64,000 bases of DNA. Source: CBDDIP01 sp965279405 (GTDB taxonomy: Bacteria > Actinomycetota > Acidimicrobiia > Acidimicrobiales > Ilumatobacteraceae). The position numbers and the translations under genes were made by a program. Position 1 is the first letter of the stretch. The number at the start of each line of letters is the position of its first letter. Positions 24,580 to 33,602 of this stretch are shown here, piece after piece. The stretch lies in NCBI GenBank assembly GCA_965279405.1, contig OZ257157.1:4650001-4714000 (forward strand), read 5' to 3'. Under the pieces are notes generated by a model. That model saw only the letters and a program-made list of their open reading frames with translations, was not told where the DNA came from and searched no databases.

Positions 24580-25131
24580 ATGATCCGTCCCATCTCCCGC
24601 CACTACGCGCTCGCCGCGCTGGCCGTCGGCAGCCTCGCGTTCGCCGCGTGCAGCAGCGACAACACCTCCAAGGGCGGCAGCAACACGCTGCCCGGTGGGG
24701 TCACCCTGCCGGATGGCATCACCATCCCTGCCGACATCACCATCCCCGACGAGATCACGCTCCCCGACGGTGTCACGTTGCCGCCGGGCGTGACGTTGCC
24801 GAACGTCTCGGGTGCGTGCGCGCAAGCCGCGGTGGCACTCGGTCAGATGCTGTCGGCCGCGGTGAACCCCGCGGCGTCGCAGGTCGACCTCGACGAGGCG
24901 CTGAACACGATGCAGGCCGGCCTGCCCGACGAGCTCAAGGCCGACGGCGAGATCCTGGCCGGGGCCTACAAGACCTACGGCGAGATCCTGGCCAAGTACG
25001 GCGGCGACATCAACAAGGCGATGACCGATCCCGAGGCCCAGCAGGCGCTGCAGGAGATGGGGACGCCGGAGATCCAGGCCGCGTCGAACCGCGTGCAGGC
25101 CTACTTCGACTCCAACTGCCAGACCACCTGA
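24580..25131 (+). CDS. Lipoprotein with a six-residue TLP(D)GxT-type tandem repeat
   Basis: A 183-residue secreted lipoprotein. The signal ends in the lipobox LAFAAC (Cys at about residue 24). Residues about 37-70 are a regular repeat with a period near six, of the form (T/I)(L/I)P-x-(G/D/E)-(V/I), e.g. TLPGGVTLPDGITIPADITI. A mature helical domain with two Cys (GACAQAA; DSNCQTT) follows. The repeat probably forms an extended or beta-helical stalk between the lipid anchor and the domain. I do not recognise the domain. Confidence 0.75.
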   Translation: MIRPISRHYALAALAVGSLAFAACSSDNTSKGGSNTLPGGVTLPDGITIPADITIPDEITLPDGVTLPPGVTLPNVSGACAQAAVALGQMLSAAVNPAASQVDLDEALNTMQAGLPDELKADGEILAGAYKTYGEILAKYGGDINKAMTDPEAQQALQEMGTPEIQAASNRVQAYFDSNCQTT

Positions 25132-25155
25132 CGCCGTCGGCGTTCCGGTTGCCGA

Positions 25156-26358
25156 TCAGGCGGCGGAGCGCTCCAGGATGTGGACGCCGCAGGCGGAGCC
25201 GAGACCGATGACGTGGGCCAGGCCGACCTTGGCGCCCTCGATCTGACGCGGGCCGGCCTCACCACGCAGGTGGTGGCAGACCTCCCAGATGTTGGCGATG
25301 CCGGTGGCCGAGATCGGGTGGCCCTTGCTCTGCAGGCCACCCGAGACGTTGACCGGCGTCGAGCCGTCGCGCCACGGCGCGCCCGAGTTGAAGAAGTCGG
25401 CGGCGCCGCCCTCCTCGCACAGCATCAGGTTGTCGTAGTGGACCAGCTCGGCTGTGGCGAAGCAGTCGTGCAGCTCGACGAGGTTGAGGTCCGACGGACC
25501 GATGCCGGCCTGCTCGTAGGCGATGCGTGCGGCGTTGCGGGTGAGCGTGTTGACGTCGGGGAGCACCTGGCAGGCCTCCTCGTACGGGTCGGTGGTGAGC
25601 ACCGATGCGGAGACCTTGACGGCACGGCGCTGCTGCTCCAGTGAGAGCGTCTTCAGCTTCGAATCGCTGACCACCACGGCCGCAGCGGCGCCGTCGCAGT
25701 TGGCCGAGCACATCGGGCGCGTGTTCGGGTAGGCGATCATCATGTCGCCCATGATCTCCTCGAGCGTGAAGCGCTTCTGGTAGGCGGCCAGCGGGTTCAG
25801 CGTCGAGTGGGCGTGGTTCTTCTCGCTGATCTTGGCGAACAGCTCGAAGTCGACACCCTCGTACTTGTGCGCGTACTCCATGCCCACCTGGGCGAACACG
25901 CCAGGCATCGTGGCGGTGCCGATGCGACCGTCGGTGTTGGCCACTGAACCGAAGCGGCCGCTGGGCTTCCACTCCTTGCCGTCGCTCTTGGCCGTGCCAC
26001 CACCACCGAGCAGACCGGCGCCGGCCAGCTTCTCGACACCGACGGCGAGGCCGTAGTCGCTCTCGCCGGACTTCACCGACATGATCGCCGTGCGCAGCGC
26101 GGTGGCACCGGTGGCGCACGCGTTCGACACGTTGTAGACGGGGATGCCGGTCTGGCCGATCTGCTTCTGCAGCTGCTGGCCGAACCCGCCGCCACCCATC
26201 AGGTTGCCGGCGGCCAGGATGCCCATGTCCTTGATCGACACGCCACCATCGGCGAGCGCGGCCATTGCCGCCTCGGCACCGAGGTCGACGATGTCCTTGT
26301 CGGTGTGCTTGCCGAACTTCGTCATCGCGATCCCCAGGATCCAGATGTCCTCAGCCAT
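25156..26358 (-). CDS. Thiolase-like protein (SCP-x/Ltp type acetyl-CoA acetyltransferase family)
   Basis: A 400-residue thiolase-fold protein. The nucleophile region is VSNACATGATALRTA with Cys near residue 81; the C-terminal histidine motif is GHPISATG; NPLAAYQKRFT and NLVELHDCFATAE are typical of the SCP2-thiolase/lipid-transfer branch. It would cleave a beta-ketoacyl-CoA or, in the Ltp2-like branch, perform a retro-aldol step in steroid side-chain breakdown. The paired DUF35 gene 36 bp upstream is the usual partner of that branch. The substrate is not determined. Confidence 0.85.
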   Translation of the reverse strand: MAEDIWILGIAMTKFGKHTDKDIVDLGAEAAMAALADGGVSIKDMGILAAGNLMGGGGFGQQLQKQIGQTGIPVYNVSNACATGATALRTAIMSVKSGESDYGLAVGVEKLAGAGLLGGGGTAKSDGKEWKPSGRFGSVANTDGRIGTATMPGVFAQVGMEYAHKYEGVDFELFAKISEKNHAHSTLNPLAAYQKRFTLEEIMGDMMIAYPNTRPMCSANCDGAAAAVVVSDSKLKTLSLEQQRRAVKVSASVLTTDPYEEACQVLPDVNTLTRNAARIAYEQAGIGPSDLNLVELHDCFATAELVHYDNLMLCEEGGAADFFNSGAPWRDGSTPVNVSGGLQSKGHPISATGIANIWEVCHHLRGEAGPRQIEGAKVGLAHVIGLGSACGVHILERSAA

Positions 26359-26394
26359 GTCAGTCGTCTCCGTTCGCGCTGTCAGAAATTCAGG

Positions 26395-26793
26395 TCAGTT
26401 GTTGCTGGGCTCGAAGCCGAAGCCGATGGCCTCGGTGCCGTTGTCGTCGGTGCCCAACGAGTAGGTGGCCAGGCGCACCTTCATCCCCAACGACACGTTG
26501 TCGGGGGTGGGCTCGATGTTGATGATGTTGCCCTTCACGCTGGTGCCACCGCAGTCGACGACCGCCGACACGAACGGCACTGGCACGCCGGGCGCAGCGA
26601 GGGCGACGATGGTGAACGCACGCACTTCGCCGTCGGTGGCGATGGCCACCTTGGAGAAGCCGGTGCCGCCGCACGACGCGCACGCGTTGCGACGGTCGAA
26701 GAACCTCGCCCCGCAGGTCGTGCACTCGTTGGCCTCCAGGTGCGGCTGCTCGCCGAGGGTGAGGTAGTTCACGAGGGGGATCTGTTCGCTCAT
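26395..26793 (-). CDS. DUF35 OB-fold protein with zinc ribbon, partner of the thiolase
   Basis: A 132-residue protein. The N-terminal rubredoxin-like zinc ribbon is CTTCGARFFDRRNACASCGG (four Cys, about residues 24-42). An OB fold with EVRAFTIV, VPFVSAVVDCGGTSVKGNI and GMKVRLATY follows. DUF35 proteins form complexes with thiolase-like subunits and stabilise or activate them. Its position directly upstream of the thiolase on the same strand supports that pairing. Confidence 0.87.
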   Translation of the reverse strand: MSEQIPLVNYLTLGEQPHLEANECTTCGARFFDRRNACASCGGTGFSKVAIATDGEVRAFTIVALAAPGVPVPFVSAVVDCGGTSVKGNIINIEPTPDNVSLGMKVRLATYSLGTDDNGTEAIGFGFEPSNN

Positions 26794-26817
26794 CGCGGCC
26801 GACTGTACCGAAGTCGT

Positions 26818-27378
26818 CTACCAGCGCTGCCAGTGGACGACGTCGATGCTGGCGCGGCGGGGGCGGGTGATGGCCGAGCCGCTGGGAACATCGTCGGTGG
26901 CGCGGCGGCCGAGGGCGACCGCACCGACCTGGAGCATCGTGTCGGGCACGCCGAGCTCGGCGAACAGCGCAGTCGAGCTCTGCAGCCCGTAGTACAGCGC
27001 CCCGAGCCCGCGGTCCTCGGCCAGCAGCAGCAGGTTCTGGATGGCCATCGCCGTGTCGGTGATCCAGAACGGGACCTCCCAGTTCGCAGCGACGTCCAGG
27101 CCGTGCTCGATCTTGTCGGACTCGGCGTAGCGCGACGTGTACGCCACCGGGTCGGCGACCGGCAGGATCATCGCCGGGGCCGTGTGCACGCCGGGCTGGG
27201 TGCGGTCGAACCACTCCCCTGCGCCGGTGACGTCCCAGAACCGTTCCAACGCGGTGCCGGTGAGCACGATGAAGTGGACGCCTTGGCTGAACCCGGCCGA
27301 CGGCGCCCGGCGGGCCAGGTCGACGAGCTCGGCGATCAGCTCATCGGGCAGGGGCGTCGGATCGAAGCGCCGGGTCAT
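26818..27378 (-). CDS. Nitroreductase-family protein (possible upstream non-ATG start)
   Basis: A 186-residue nitroreductase-fold protein: FDPTPLPDELIAELVDLARRAPSAGFSQG, then WITDTAMAIQNLLLLAEDRGLGALYYGL. FMN-dependent oxidoreduction is expected. The first ATG gives MTRRFDP, but the in-frame codons before it read LDDVIRRRRMTRRFDP, which is the usual N-terminus of this family. No ATG, GTG or TTG was found for that longer form; CTG codons at 27424 and nearby are the only candidates, one overlapping the stop of the upstream gene. The true start is therefore in doubt. Confidence 0.75.
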   Translation of the reverse strand: MTRRFDPTPLPDELIAELVDLARRAPSAGFSQGVHFIVLTGTALERFWDVTGAGEWFDRTQPGVHTAPAMILPVADPVAYTSRYAESDKIEHGLDVAANWEVPFWITDTAMAIQNLLLLAEDRGLGALYYGLQSSTALFAELGVPDTMLQVGAVALGRRATDDVPSGSAITRPRRASIDVVHWQRW

Positions 27379-27419
27379 CCGCCGGCGGCGGATGACGTCG
27401 TCCAGCGAACGCGGATCGC

Positions 27420-28079
27420 TCAGGTGCGGGCGCCCAGCTTGACGAGGTCTTCGGCCATCACCCAGCCGTGGACGACCAGCGAACCGCCCTTGGCCTGCGG
27501 AACCGGGGCGAACATCGCCGCCACGTCGGCGGGGACCTTCTCCGGCTTCAGCGTCTCGTGGTCGAAGAAGCCGCTCTGCCCGTTGGACTTGACCACGAAC
27601 GACTGCTCGTCGTAGTTGCTGTCGACACCGAAGCGCTTGGCCAGACGGCGACCCCAGGCGCGCTCTTCACCGACGGCACGGTGGCCGGGGCGCGGGATGA
27701 GATCGTCGATCTGCTTGAACGTCTCGAGGGCGCCGGCATCGACGAAGCGCGAGCCGACCACCACGTCCTCGTCGGGGAACGCCATCAGCGCCCGGTGGAA
27801 CGCCTCGGCCATCAGACCCTTGACCACCTGGTCGCGCTTGCTGGTGCGCTTGACGCTGACCAGACCGAGCAGCACGCAGGGCGTACCACCGATGCGCTCG
27901 AGGGTGCTGAAGGTGACACCGTGCAGCTTCTCGTCGATGCGTGCGCGGGTGCACAGCACCCAATCTTCCTTGGCCTTCGAGAGGACGCCGATGTCGAAGG
28001 CGGCCCCCATCGAAGCAATTTCGTCAAGGTCGGCGTCGGTGAGCGCCGCACAATCCCTGGTTTCCACCTGGAGTGCCAT
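27420..28079 (-). CDS. Conserved-looking protein of unknown function, 219 residues
   Basis: The ATG at 28079 follows AAGGGGAG by about 10 bases and gives MALQVETRDCAALTDADLDE. The protein is soluble and mixed alpha/beta, with GVLSKAKEDWVLCTRARIDE, FSTLERIGGTPCVLLGLVSV and a C-terminal LVVHGWVMAEDLVKLG. The middle part has the feel of an acetyltransferase-like or hotdog-like fold, but I cannot assign it. It is first in a leftward group with the nitroreductase, DUF35 and thiolase genes, so a role in acyl-CoA or steroid metabolism is possible. Confidence 0.6.
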   Translation of the reverse strand: MALQVETRDCAALTDADLDEIASMGAAFDIGVLSKAKEDWVLCTRARIDEKLHGVTFSTLERIGGTPCVLLGLVSVKRTSKRDQVVKGLMAEAFHRALMAFPDEDVVVGSRFVDAGALETFKQIDDLIPRPGHRAVGEERAWGRRLAKRFGVDSNYDEQSFVVKSNGQSGFFDHETLKPEKVPADVAAMFAPVPQAKGGSLVVHGWVMAEDLVKLGART

Positions 28080-28171
28080 TGACCGAGAACTCCCCTTGTT
28101 GCTCAAACGTGAGGAACCATTCTGCCACCAAAACGGCCCATTCCAAAAGGCGAGGTGGTTGGAACCGACGT

Positions 28172-31100
28172 TCAGAGCATCACGGCGTCGTGACCGAAGG
28201 CCACGCGCAGCTCCCCGACCACCCGGTCGAGGTCGACGCAGAACTCGTCGGAGAGGCGCAGGACCTTGCCCTGCCCGATGTGCAGGAACACGGCAGATTC
28301 GCCGGGGTGGTCGCGCAGGATCTTGCGCAGCTGGTGGATCTTCAGCTCGTTCAACGAAGACGCCGGCACCCGCAACCGCAGCGGCGACGACCCCGCCGTG
28401 TCCAGGCCCTCGACGACGGTGACGTCCTGGGCCATGAACCCGATGCGGCTCTCGTCGCGACGGTCGATGCGCCCCTTCACGGTGACGATGGCGTCGTCGA
28501 CGAGCTTGAAGCCCTGCTCCATCAGCACCCGCGGGAAGACGGTGACCTCGATGGTCGCGTCGAGGTCTTCCAGCACGAAGACGGCCATCTGGTCGCCCTT
28601 CTTCGTGTACTTGCGCGACAGGTTGGTGATCACGCCGCCGAGGGTGACGATCGAGCCGTCCTCGCGCTCGACCGCCTCGGCGATGCCGCAGTCGGCCTTG
28701 CGCCGCAGCGCCGCCTCGACCCCGAGCAGCGGGTGGTCGCTGACGTAGAGGCCGAGCATCTCCTTCTCGAACTTCAACCGGTCGCTCTTGTCGAATTCGT
28801 GCTCGGGGATGCCGACGCGCTCGTCGAACCCCGACCCGCCGCCCGCCTCGTCGCCGAGGTCGCCGAACAGGCTCATCACGCCCTGGTCGCGTTCGCGGCG
28901 ACGCACGACGGTGCCGTCGATGATCTGCTCGAACGACATCAGCAAGCCGCGGCGAGGGTGCTTCAACGAGTCGAACGCGCCGGCCTTGATCAATGACTCG
29001 ATGGTCCGCTTGTTGAGCACCGGTTCGGGCACGCGCTCGGCGAAGTCGTGGAACGACTCGAACGGGCCGTTGGCCTCGCGCTCGGCCAGCAGCAGGCCGA
29101 CGAGGCCTTCGCCGACGTTGCGGATGGCCGAGAGCCCGAACGGGATGACGCCCGGGCTGTTGAACGGCAGGTCGGTGCCGACCGGCGCCTCCGACGGCGG
29201 GAGCGCGGTGAAGTCGGCCTGCGACCGGTTGACGTCGGGGGTGAGCACCTTGATGCCCATCGAACGCGCATCGCTGAGGTACACCGCTGCCTTGTCGAGG
29301 TTGCTCTTCACGCTCGTCAGCAAGCAGGCGAAGTACTCGACCGGGTAGTGAGCCTTCAGGAACGCGGTTTGGTAGGTGACCAATCCGTAGCCGAACGAGT
29401 GGCTCTTGTTGAAGGCGTAGTCGGCGAACTTCTCGATGACGTCGAACAGCTGCTCGCCGAGCGCTTTCCCGTAGCCAGTGGTCTCGGCACCGACCTCGAA
29501 CCCCTCGCGCGCCTTGGCCATGACCTCTCTCGATTTTTTCCCCATGGCCTTGCGAAGCGAATCAGCGTCTGCCAGCGAGTACCCGGCGAACTTCTGCGCG
29601 ACGCGCATCACGCTCTCCTGGTAGATCATCAACCCGTACGTGTCGCCGAGCACCGCTTCGGCGTCGGCGTGGAAGTAGCTCACCGGTTGGCGGCCGTTCT
29701 TGCGGTCGGCGTAGTCGTAGTGCATGTTCACGCTCATCGGGCCCGGCCGGTAGAGCGCGATGAGCGCGGCGACGTCCTCGAAGCAGTTCGGCGCCATCGA
29801 TCGCAGCAGGGCTCGCATCGGTGGCGACTCGAGCTGGAAGACGCCCATCGTGTCGCCGCGACCGAGCAGCTCGAAGACCCCGGCGTCGTCGAGCGCGACC
29901 GCGTCGATGTCGAAGGCAGGGTCCTTCGTGGCTCGCACCATCGCCACCGTGTCGGTGATCACGTCGAGGTTGCGCAGGCCGAGGAAGTCCATCTTCAGCA
30001 GTCCGAGCTCTTCCACCCCGTGCATCTCGAACTGCGTGACGATCGGCGAGTTCTCGATGTTGCCGCCCGCTTCGGGCTTTCGTTGGATCGGCAGGTAGGT
30101 GGTCAGCGGCTCCTTCGTGATCACCACCGCTGCGGCGTGGATGCCGTCGCTGCGCTTCAGGCCCTCGAGGCCCTTGGCGACGTCGACGACGCGCTTCACG
30201 TCCGGGTCCGCGTCGTACATCGCCCGCAGATCCGACGCTGCCTTGTAGCCGTCGGCGTACTTCGGGCTCTGCTCGAAGCAGTACTTCAACGGGGTGTCGC
30301 GGCCCATCACCAACGGCGGCATCGCCTTGGCCACCTTGTCGCCGACGCCGTACGGGAAGCCGAGGACGCGAGCCGCGTCGCGCACTGCGTTGCGGGCCTT
30401 GATCGTGCCGAAGGTGATGATCTGGGCGACGTGGTCGCGGCCGTACTTCTCGGCCGCGTAGCGGATCATCTCGTCGCGGTATCGAGAGTCGAAGTCCATG
30501 TCGATGTCGGGCATCGAGACGCGGCTCGGGTTGAGGAAGCGCTCGAACAGGAGGTCGTACTTGATCGGGTCGAGGTCGGTGATCCGCAAGCAGTAGGCCA
30601 CGGCACAACCGGCAGCCGAACCGCGGCCCGGGCCGACGCGGATGCCGGCGTCCTTGGCGTGCTTGATCAGGTCCCACACGATGAGGAAGTAGGAGGCGAA
30701 CCCCATGTTCTTGATGACCTGCAGCTCGTAGGCCAACCGCTCGACGACGGCGGGTGCGAGCTCGTCGCCCCAGCGCTCCTGGGCGCCCTTCCACGTCAGC
30801 GCGTCGAGGTAGCCGGCGTCGTCCTCGAACCCCTCCGGGAGCGGGAAGTTCGGCAGCTGCGGCTTGCCGAACTCGATGTTGACGTCGGCGCGTTCCGCCA
30901 CCCACAGCGTGTTGTCGCACGCCTCGGGCACGTCGCGGAACAGGTAGCGCATCTCCGTCGCGGTCTTGAGGTAGTGCTCCTCGCCCTCGAACTTGAACCG
31001 CTTCGGATCGCTGAGCGTGGAGCCGGTCTGCACGCACAGCAGTGCTCCGTGCGACTCGTGGTCCTCGCGGTGCACGTAGTGCGAGTCGTTGGTGGCGATC

Positions 31101-31744
31101 AGCGGGGCGCCGATCTTCTTGGCGATCTCGATCAGCTTCGGGTTGGTGTCGCGCTGGGCCTGCAGCCCGTGGTCCTGCAGCTCGACGAACAGGTTGTCCT
31201 TGCCGAAGATCTCCTGCAGTCGCCCGGCGTTCGCCAGGGCCCCGGCCTCGTCGCCCTGCAGCAGCGACTGCAGCACGTGCCCGCCGAGGCAGCCGGTGGT
31301 GGCGATCAGCCCGTCGTGGTAGCGCTCGAGCAGCTCCCAGTCCATCCGCGGCTTGTAGTAGTAGCCCTCGAGGAACGCCAGGCTGGAGAGCTGGATCAGG
31401 TTGCGGTAGCCCTGGTCGGTCTCGGCCAGCAGGGTGAGGTGGTAGTAGAGCTTCTTGCCGCCCTCGGTGTCGCCGCCCGAGTCGTCGACGCGGCCGCGGC
31501 GCGCCGGCCGTTCCAGCCGGGTCTCGAAGGCCATGTAGGCCTCCGTGCCGATGACCGGCTTGACGCCCTGCTCGCGGCACTCCTTGAAGAACTCCAGGAC
31601 GCCGTACATGTTGCCGTGATCGGTGATGCCCAGCGCCGGCTGGCCGTCGGTGGCCGCCTTGGCCACGAGCTCCTCCAGCCGCGCCGCACCGTCGAGCATC
31701 GAGAACTCGGTGTGGACGTGGAGGTGGGTGAACGAATCCCCCAC
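28172..31744 (-). CDS. dnaE: DNA polymerase III alpha subunit
   Basis: A 1190-residue replicative polymerase. It has the N-terminal PHP domain (HLHVHTEFSMLDG; GITDHGNMYG), the palm with the metal-binding PDIDMDFDSRYRDEM (about residue 410), GPGRGSAAG, YQESVMRVAQKFAGYSLADAD, a helix-hairpin-helix region and a C-terminal OB domain (VTLGGVITNLSRKYTKKGD). The length and order fit DnaE1. GTG at 31744 is chosen because AGGAGG lies 8 bases before it; the GTG at 31753 would overlap that site. Confidence 0.95.
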   Translation of the reverse strand: MGDSFTHLHVHTEFSMLDGAARLEELVAKAATDGQPALGITDHGNMYGVLEFFKECREQGVKPVIGTEAYMAFETRLERPARRGRVDDSGGDTEGGKKLYYHLTLLAETDQGYRNLIQLSSLAFLEGYYYKPRMDWELLERYHDGLIATTGCLGGHVLQSLLQGDEAGALANAGRLQEIFGKDNLFVELQDHGLQAQRDTNPKLIEIAKKIGAPLIATNDSHYVHREDHESHGALLCVQTGSTLSDPKRFKFEGEEHYLKTATEMRYLFRDVPEACDNTLWVAERADVNIEFGKPQLPNFPLPEGFEDDAGYLDALTWKGAQERWGDELAPAVVERLAYELQVIKNMGFASYFLIVWDLIKHAKDAGIRVGPGRGSAAGCAVAYCLRITDLDPIKYDLLFERFLNPSRVSMPDIDMDFDSRYRDEMIRYAAEKYGRDHVAQIITFGTIKARNAVRDAARVLGFPYGVGDKVAKAMPPLVMGRDTPLKYCFEQSPKYADGYKAASDLRAMYDADPDVKRVVDVAKGLEGLKRSDGIHAAAVVITKEPLTTYLPIQRKPEAGGNIENSPIVTQFEMHGVEELGLLKMDFLGLRNLDVITDTVAMVRATKDPAFDIDAVALDDAGVFELLGRGDTMGVFQLESPPMRALLRSMAPNCFEDVAALIALYRPGPMSVNMHYDYADRKNGRQPVSYFHADAEAVLGDTYGLMIYQESVMRVAQKFAGYSLADADSLRKAMGKKSREVMAKAREGFEVGAETTGYGKALGEQLFDVIEKFADYAFNKSHSFGYGLVTYQTAFLKAHYPVEYFACLLTSVKSNLDKAAVYLSDARSMGIKVLTPDVNRSQADFTALPPSEAPVGTDLPFNSPGVIPFGLSAIRNVGEGLVGLLLAEREANGPFESFHDFAERVPEPVLNKRTIESLIKAGAFDSLKHPRRGLLMSFEQIIDGTVVRRRERDQGVMSLFGDLGDEAGGGSGFDERVGIPEHEFDKSDRLKFEKEMLGLYVSDHPLLGVEAALRRKADCGIAEAVEREDGSIVTLGGVITNLSRKYTKKGDQMAVFVLEDLDATIEVTVFPRVLMEQGFKLVDDAIVTVKGRIDRRDESRIGFMAQDVTVVEGLDTAGSSPLRLRVPASSLNELKIHQLRKILRDHPGESAVFLHIGQGKVLRLSDEFCVDLDRVVGELRVAFGHDAVML

Positions 31745-31865
31745 GGTCGGCACCTCCTGCGGGCAGCGAATTCGGCCGCGCTCGGGGCAAGCGGCTTACA
31801 CGAGTGTGATTCGTTCGACCCTAGCCGCAAGATCTCGTTGCGAAAACCGGCGGACGCCGTTCACG

Positions 31866-32381
31866 TCACAGGTACGTGCCGGGGCGTTCCGTGGCGTCGA
31901 TCGGCACCTGCTGGGGCCCTCCGGGAGCCATTCCTTGCGGCAGCTGACGCATCTGCTCGAGCTGCTGGCGCGCGGCGAACTGCTGGGCGAACAGGGTCGC
32001 CTGGATGCCGTGGAAGAGCCCTTCCAACCAGCCGACCAGTTGCGCCTTGGCCACCCGGATCTCGCCCTCGCTCGGCACCTCGCCGTCGCGGAACGGCAGC
32101 GTCAGGTTGCGCAGCTCCTCTTGCAGGTCGGGCGACAGCGCACCGCTGAGCTCGACGATCGAGCGCTCGTAGATCTCCGCCAGGCGCTCGCGGCTGGCCT
32201 CGTCGAGGCTGCTGGCGCGCACCTCCTCGAGCAGCTGCTTGACCATCGACCCGATGCGCATCACCTTGCCGGGCTCGATGATCGTCTCGGTCGGCACCGC
32301 TTCGATCGTGGGGTTCTCGGCCGGGACCAGGCTCGCACCAGCGGTCTCGGCGGTCTCGGTCGATTCGTTCGTGTCGCTCAT
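31866..32381 (-). CDS. bpa: Bacterial proteasome activator (Bpa/PafE)
   Basis: A 171-residue protein matching the ATP-independent activator of the 20S proteasome: KVMRIGSMVKQLLEEVRASSLDEASRERL, then LTLPF, AQLVGWLEGLFHGIQATLFAQQ and QLEQMRQ. It forms a dodecameric ring that docks on the proteasome by a C-terminal GQYL tail; here the tail reads GTYL, so the docking motif is kept with one change. The N-terminal 40 residues are acidic and disordered, as in the family. Its ATG lies 5 bases after the phosphodiesterase stop, implying an operon. It indicates that this organism has a proteasome, although no core genes lie in the window. Confidence 0.9.
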   Translation of the reverse strand: MSDTNESTETAETAGASLVPAENPTIEAVPTETIIEPGKVMRIGSMVKQLLEEVRASSLDEASRERLAEIYERSIVELSGALSPDLQEELRNLTLPFRDGEVPSEGEIRVAKAQLVGWLEGLFHGIQATLFAQQFAARQQLEQMRQLPQGMAPGGPQQVPIDATERPGTYL

Positions 32382-32386
32382 CGCTG

Positions 32387-33583
32387 TCAGCCTGCCACCG
32401 TTGCGAGCAAGGGCACCAACATCTCTGCGGATGTCAGCGAGCCGTGGCGGCAGACGAGCGGGAACGGGCCCGTGTCGGCTGGGTCGTCGAAGCTGATCCG
32501 CTGATGGGCGACGAGGGCCACATCGCCCAGCCGGGCGGCAACGGGCGGACTGACGACCGGCCCGAACCAGCCCTCGTCGATCACCTGCTGACGCGACACC
32601 ACCCAGGCGACGTCGCTGTGCGCGGATGTGGCGGTCTCGAGCAGCTCGTCGGCCGCGCCGGAGCGGGCGTGCAACCAGCGGAACCGGCCCTCGCCCGACG
32701 AGCCCTTGCACAGCCGCCGGACCGCCTCTGCGGGTGGTCGCGTGTTGGTGCCGACGTCGACCTGGCCGTGGTCGGCGGTGACCATGAGCGCCGCGCCCGG
32801 CGGCAGCTGGGCGACGACGTCGGCAACGAGCCGGTCGGCGGTGCGCAGCTCGGCTTCGTAGAACGCGCCGAAGCCGCGCTCGTGGGCGATCTTGTCGATG
32901 CCGTCGTAGTAGGCGTAGACCACGCGCTCGCCGGCACGGAGCAGGTCGCCGACGATCACCGGAAGGCTCGACGGCGCACGCCACCCGAACGGACGCGTGC
33001 CGCGCAGGTGCGCCTCGGTGAACGCAGATCCTTCGAGGTCGGCCTTGCTGACGACCGGCACCGACTCGCCGAGGAACGGGGCGAACGGCTGCAGTCGCGA
33101 CGGCTCGTGGGTGCGCCGCGCGTCGCCGTGGCCCGCGTTCCAGCGCAACACGTTGAGCACGTCGCCGCCGACGTCGAAGCGGTAGCCGATCAGCCCGTGC
33201 TCGCCCGGGGTGAGCCCGGTCGTGATCGAGGTCAGCGCGGTGGCCGTCGTCGACGGCGCGACGGTGGTGATCGCCTGCCCCGCCATGGCCGACAACGTCG
33301 GCATCTGGGCCCGGTTGTCCTGCAGCTGCTCCCAACCCAGGCCGTCGAGGACGAGCACGACCACCTGCGCCGCCCCGTGCACCGGAGCCGGGAACCAGGT
33401 GGGCAGCGGCGCGCCGCGAGGGCCGAACAGCGCCGGGGTGATGCCCCGCACGTTCGGACCGCCGTAGGTGGGGATGACCGGCTTCGCGTTCACGTTGGGC
33501 GTCAGTCCAGCAGGGTTTGCGGCTCGGGCGCCAGCCGGTCGCCCACTGTGTCGCGCACCGAGGTCGCGCACCAGGATGGGCAT
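32387..33583 (-). CDS. Type I phosphodiesterase/nucleotide pyrophosphatase-like (alkaline phosphatase superfamily)
   Basis: A 398-residue metal-dependent hydrolase. The metal and nucleophile sites are in the usual order: VVVLVLDGLGW (Asp), PSTTATALTSITTG (Thr nucleophile), YYDGIDKIAHERG (Asp, His), VTADHGQVDVG (Asp-His) and a late His (VCRHGSLT). No signal peptide is seen. The start is uncertain: ATG 33583 lies 19 bp from the divergent Rrf2 gene, and a GTG at 33493 sits just before the conserved region PTYGGPNVRG. The substrate is unknown. Confidence 0.82.
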   Translation of the reverse strand: MPILVRDLGARHSGRPAGARAANPAGLTPNVNAKPVIPTYGGPNVRGITPALFGPRGAPLPTWFPAPVHGAAQVVVLVLDGLGWEQLQDNRAQMPTLSAMAGQAITTVAPSTTATALTSITTGLTPGEHGLIGYRFDVGGDVLNVLRWNAGHGDARRTHEPSRLQPFAPFLGESVPVVSKADLEGSAFTEAHLRGTRPFGWRAPSSLPVIVGDLLRAGERVVYAYYDGIDKIAHERGFGAFYEAELRTADRLVADVVAQLPPGAALMVTADHGQVDVGTNTRPPAEAVRRLCKGSSGEGRFRWLHARSGAADELLETATSAHSDVAWVVSRQQVIDEGWFGPVVSPPVAARLGDVALVAHQRISFDDPADTGPFPLVCRHGSLTSAEMLVPLLATVAG

Positions 33584-33602
33584 CGGCCTCTACGATGACG
33601 GC

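Noticed and set aside
29048..32149. A 1033-codon open frame on the plus strand
   Set aside because: It is the antisense shadow of dnaE and bpa; the translation is low-complexity and rich in Val, Arg and His.
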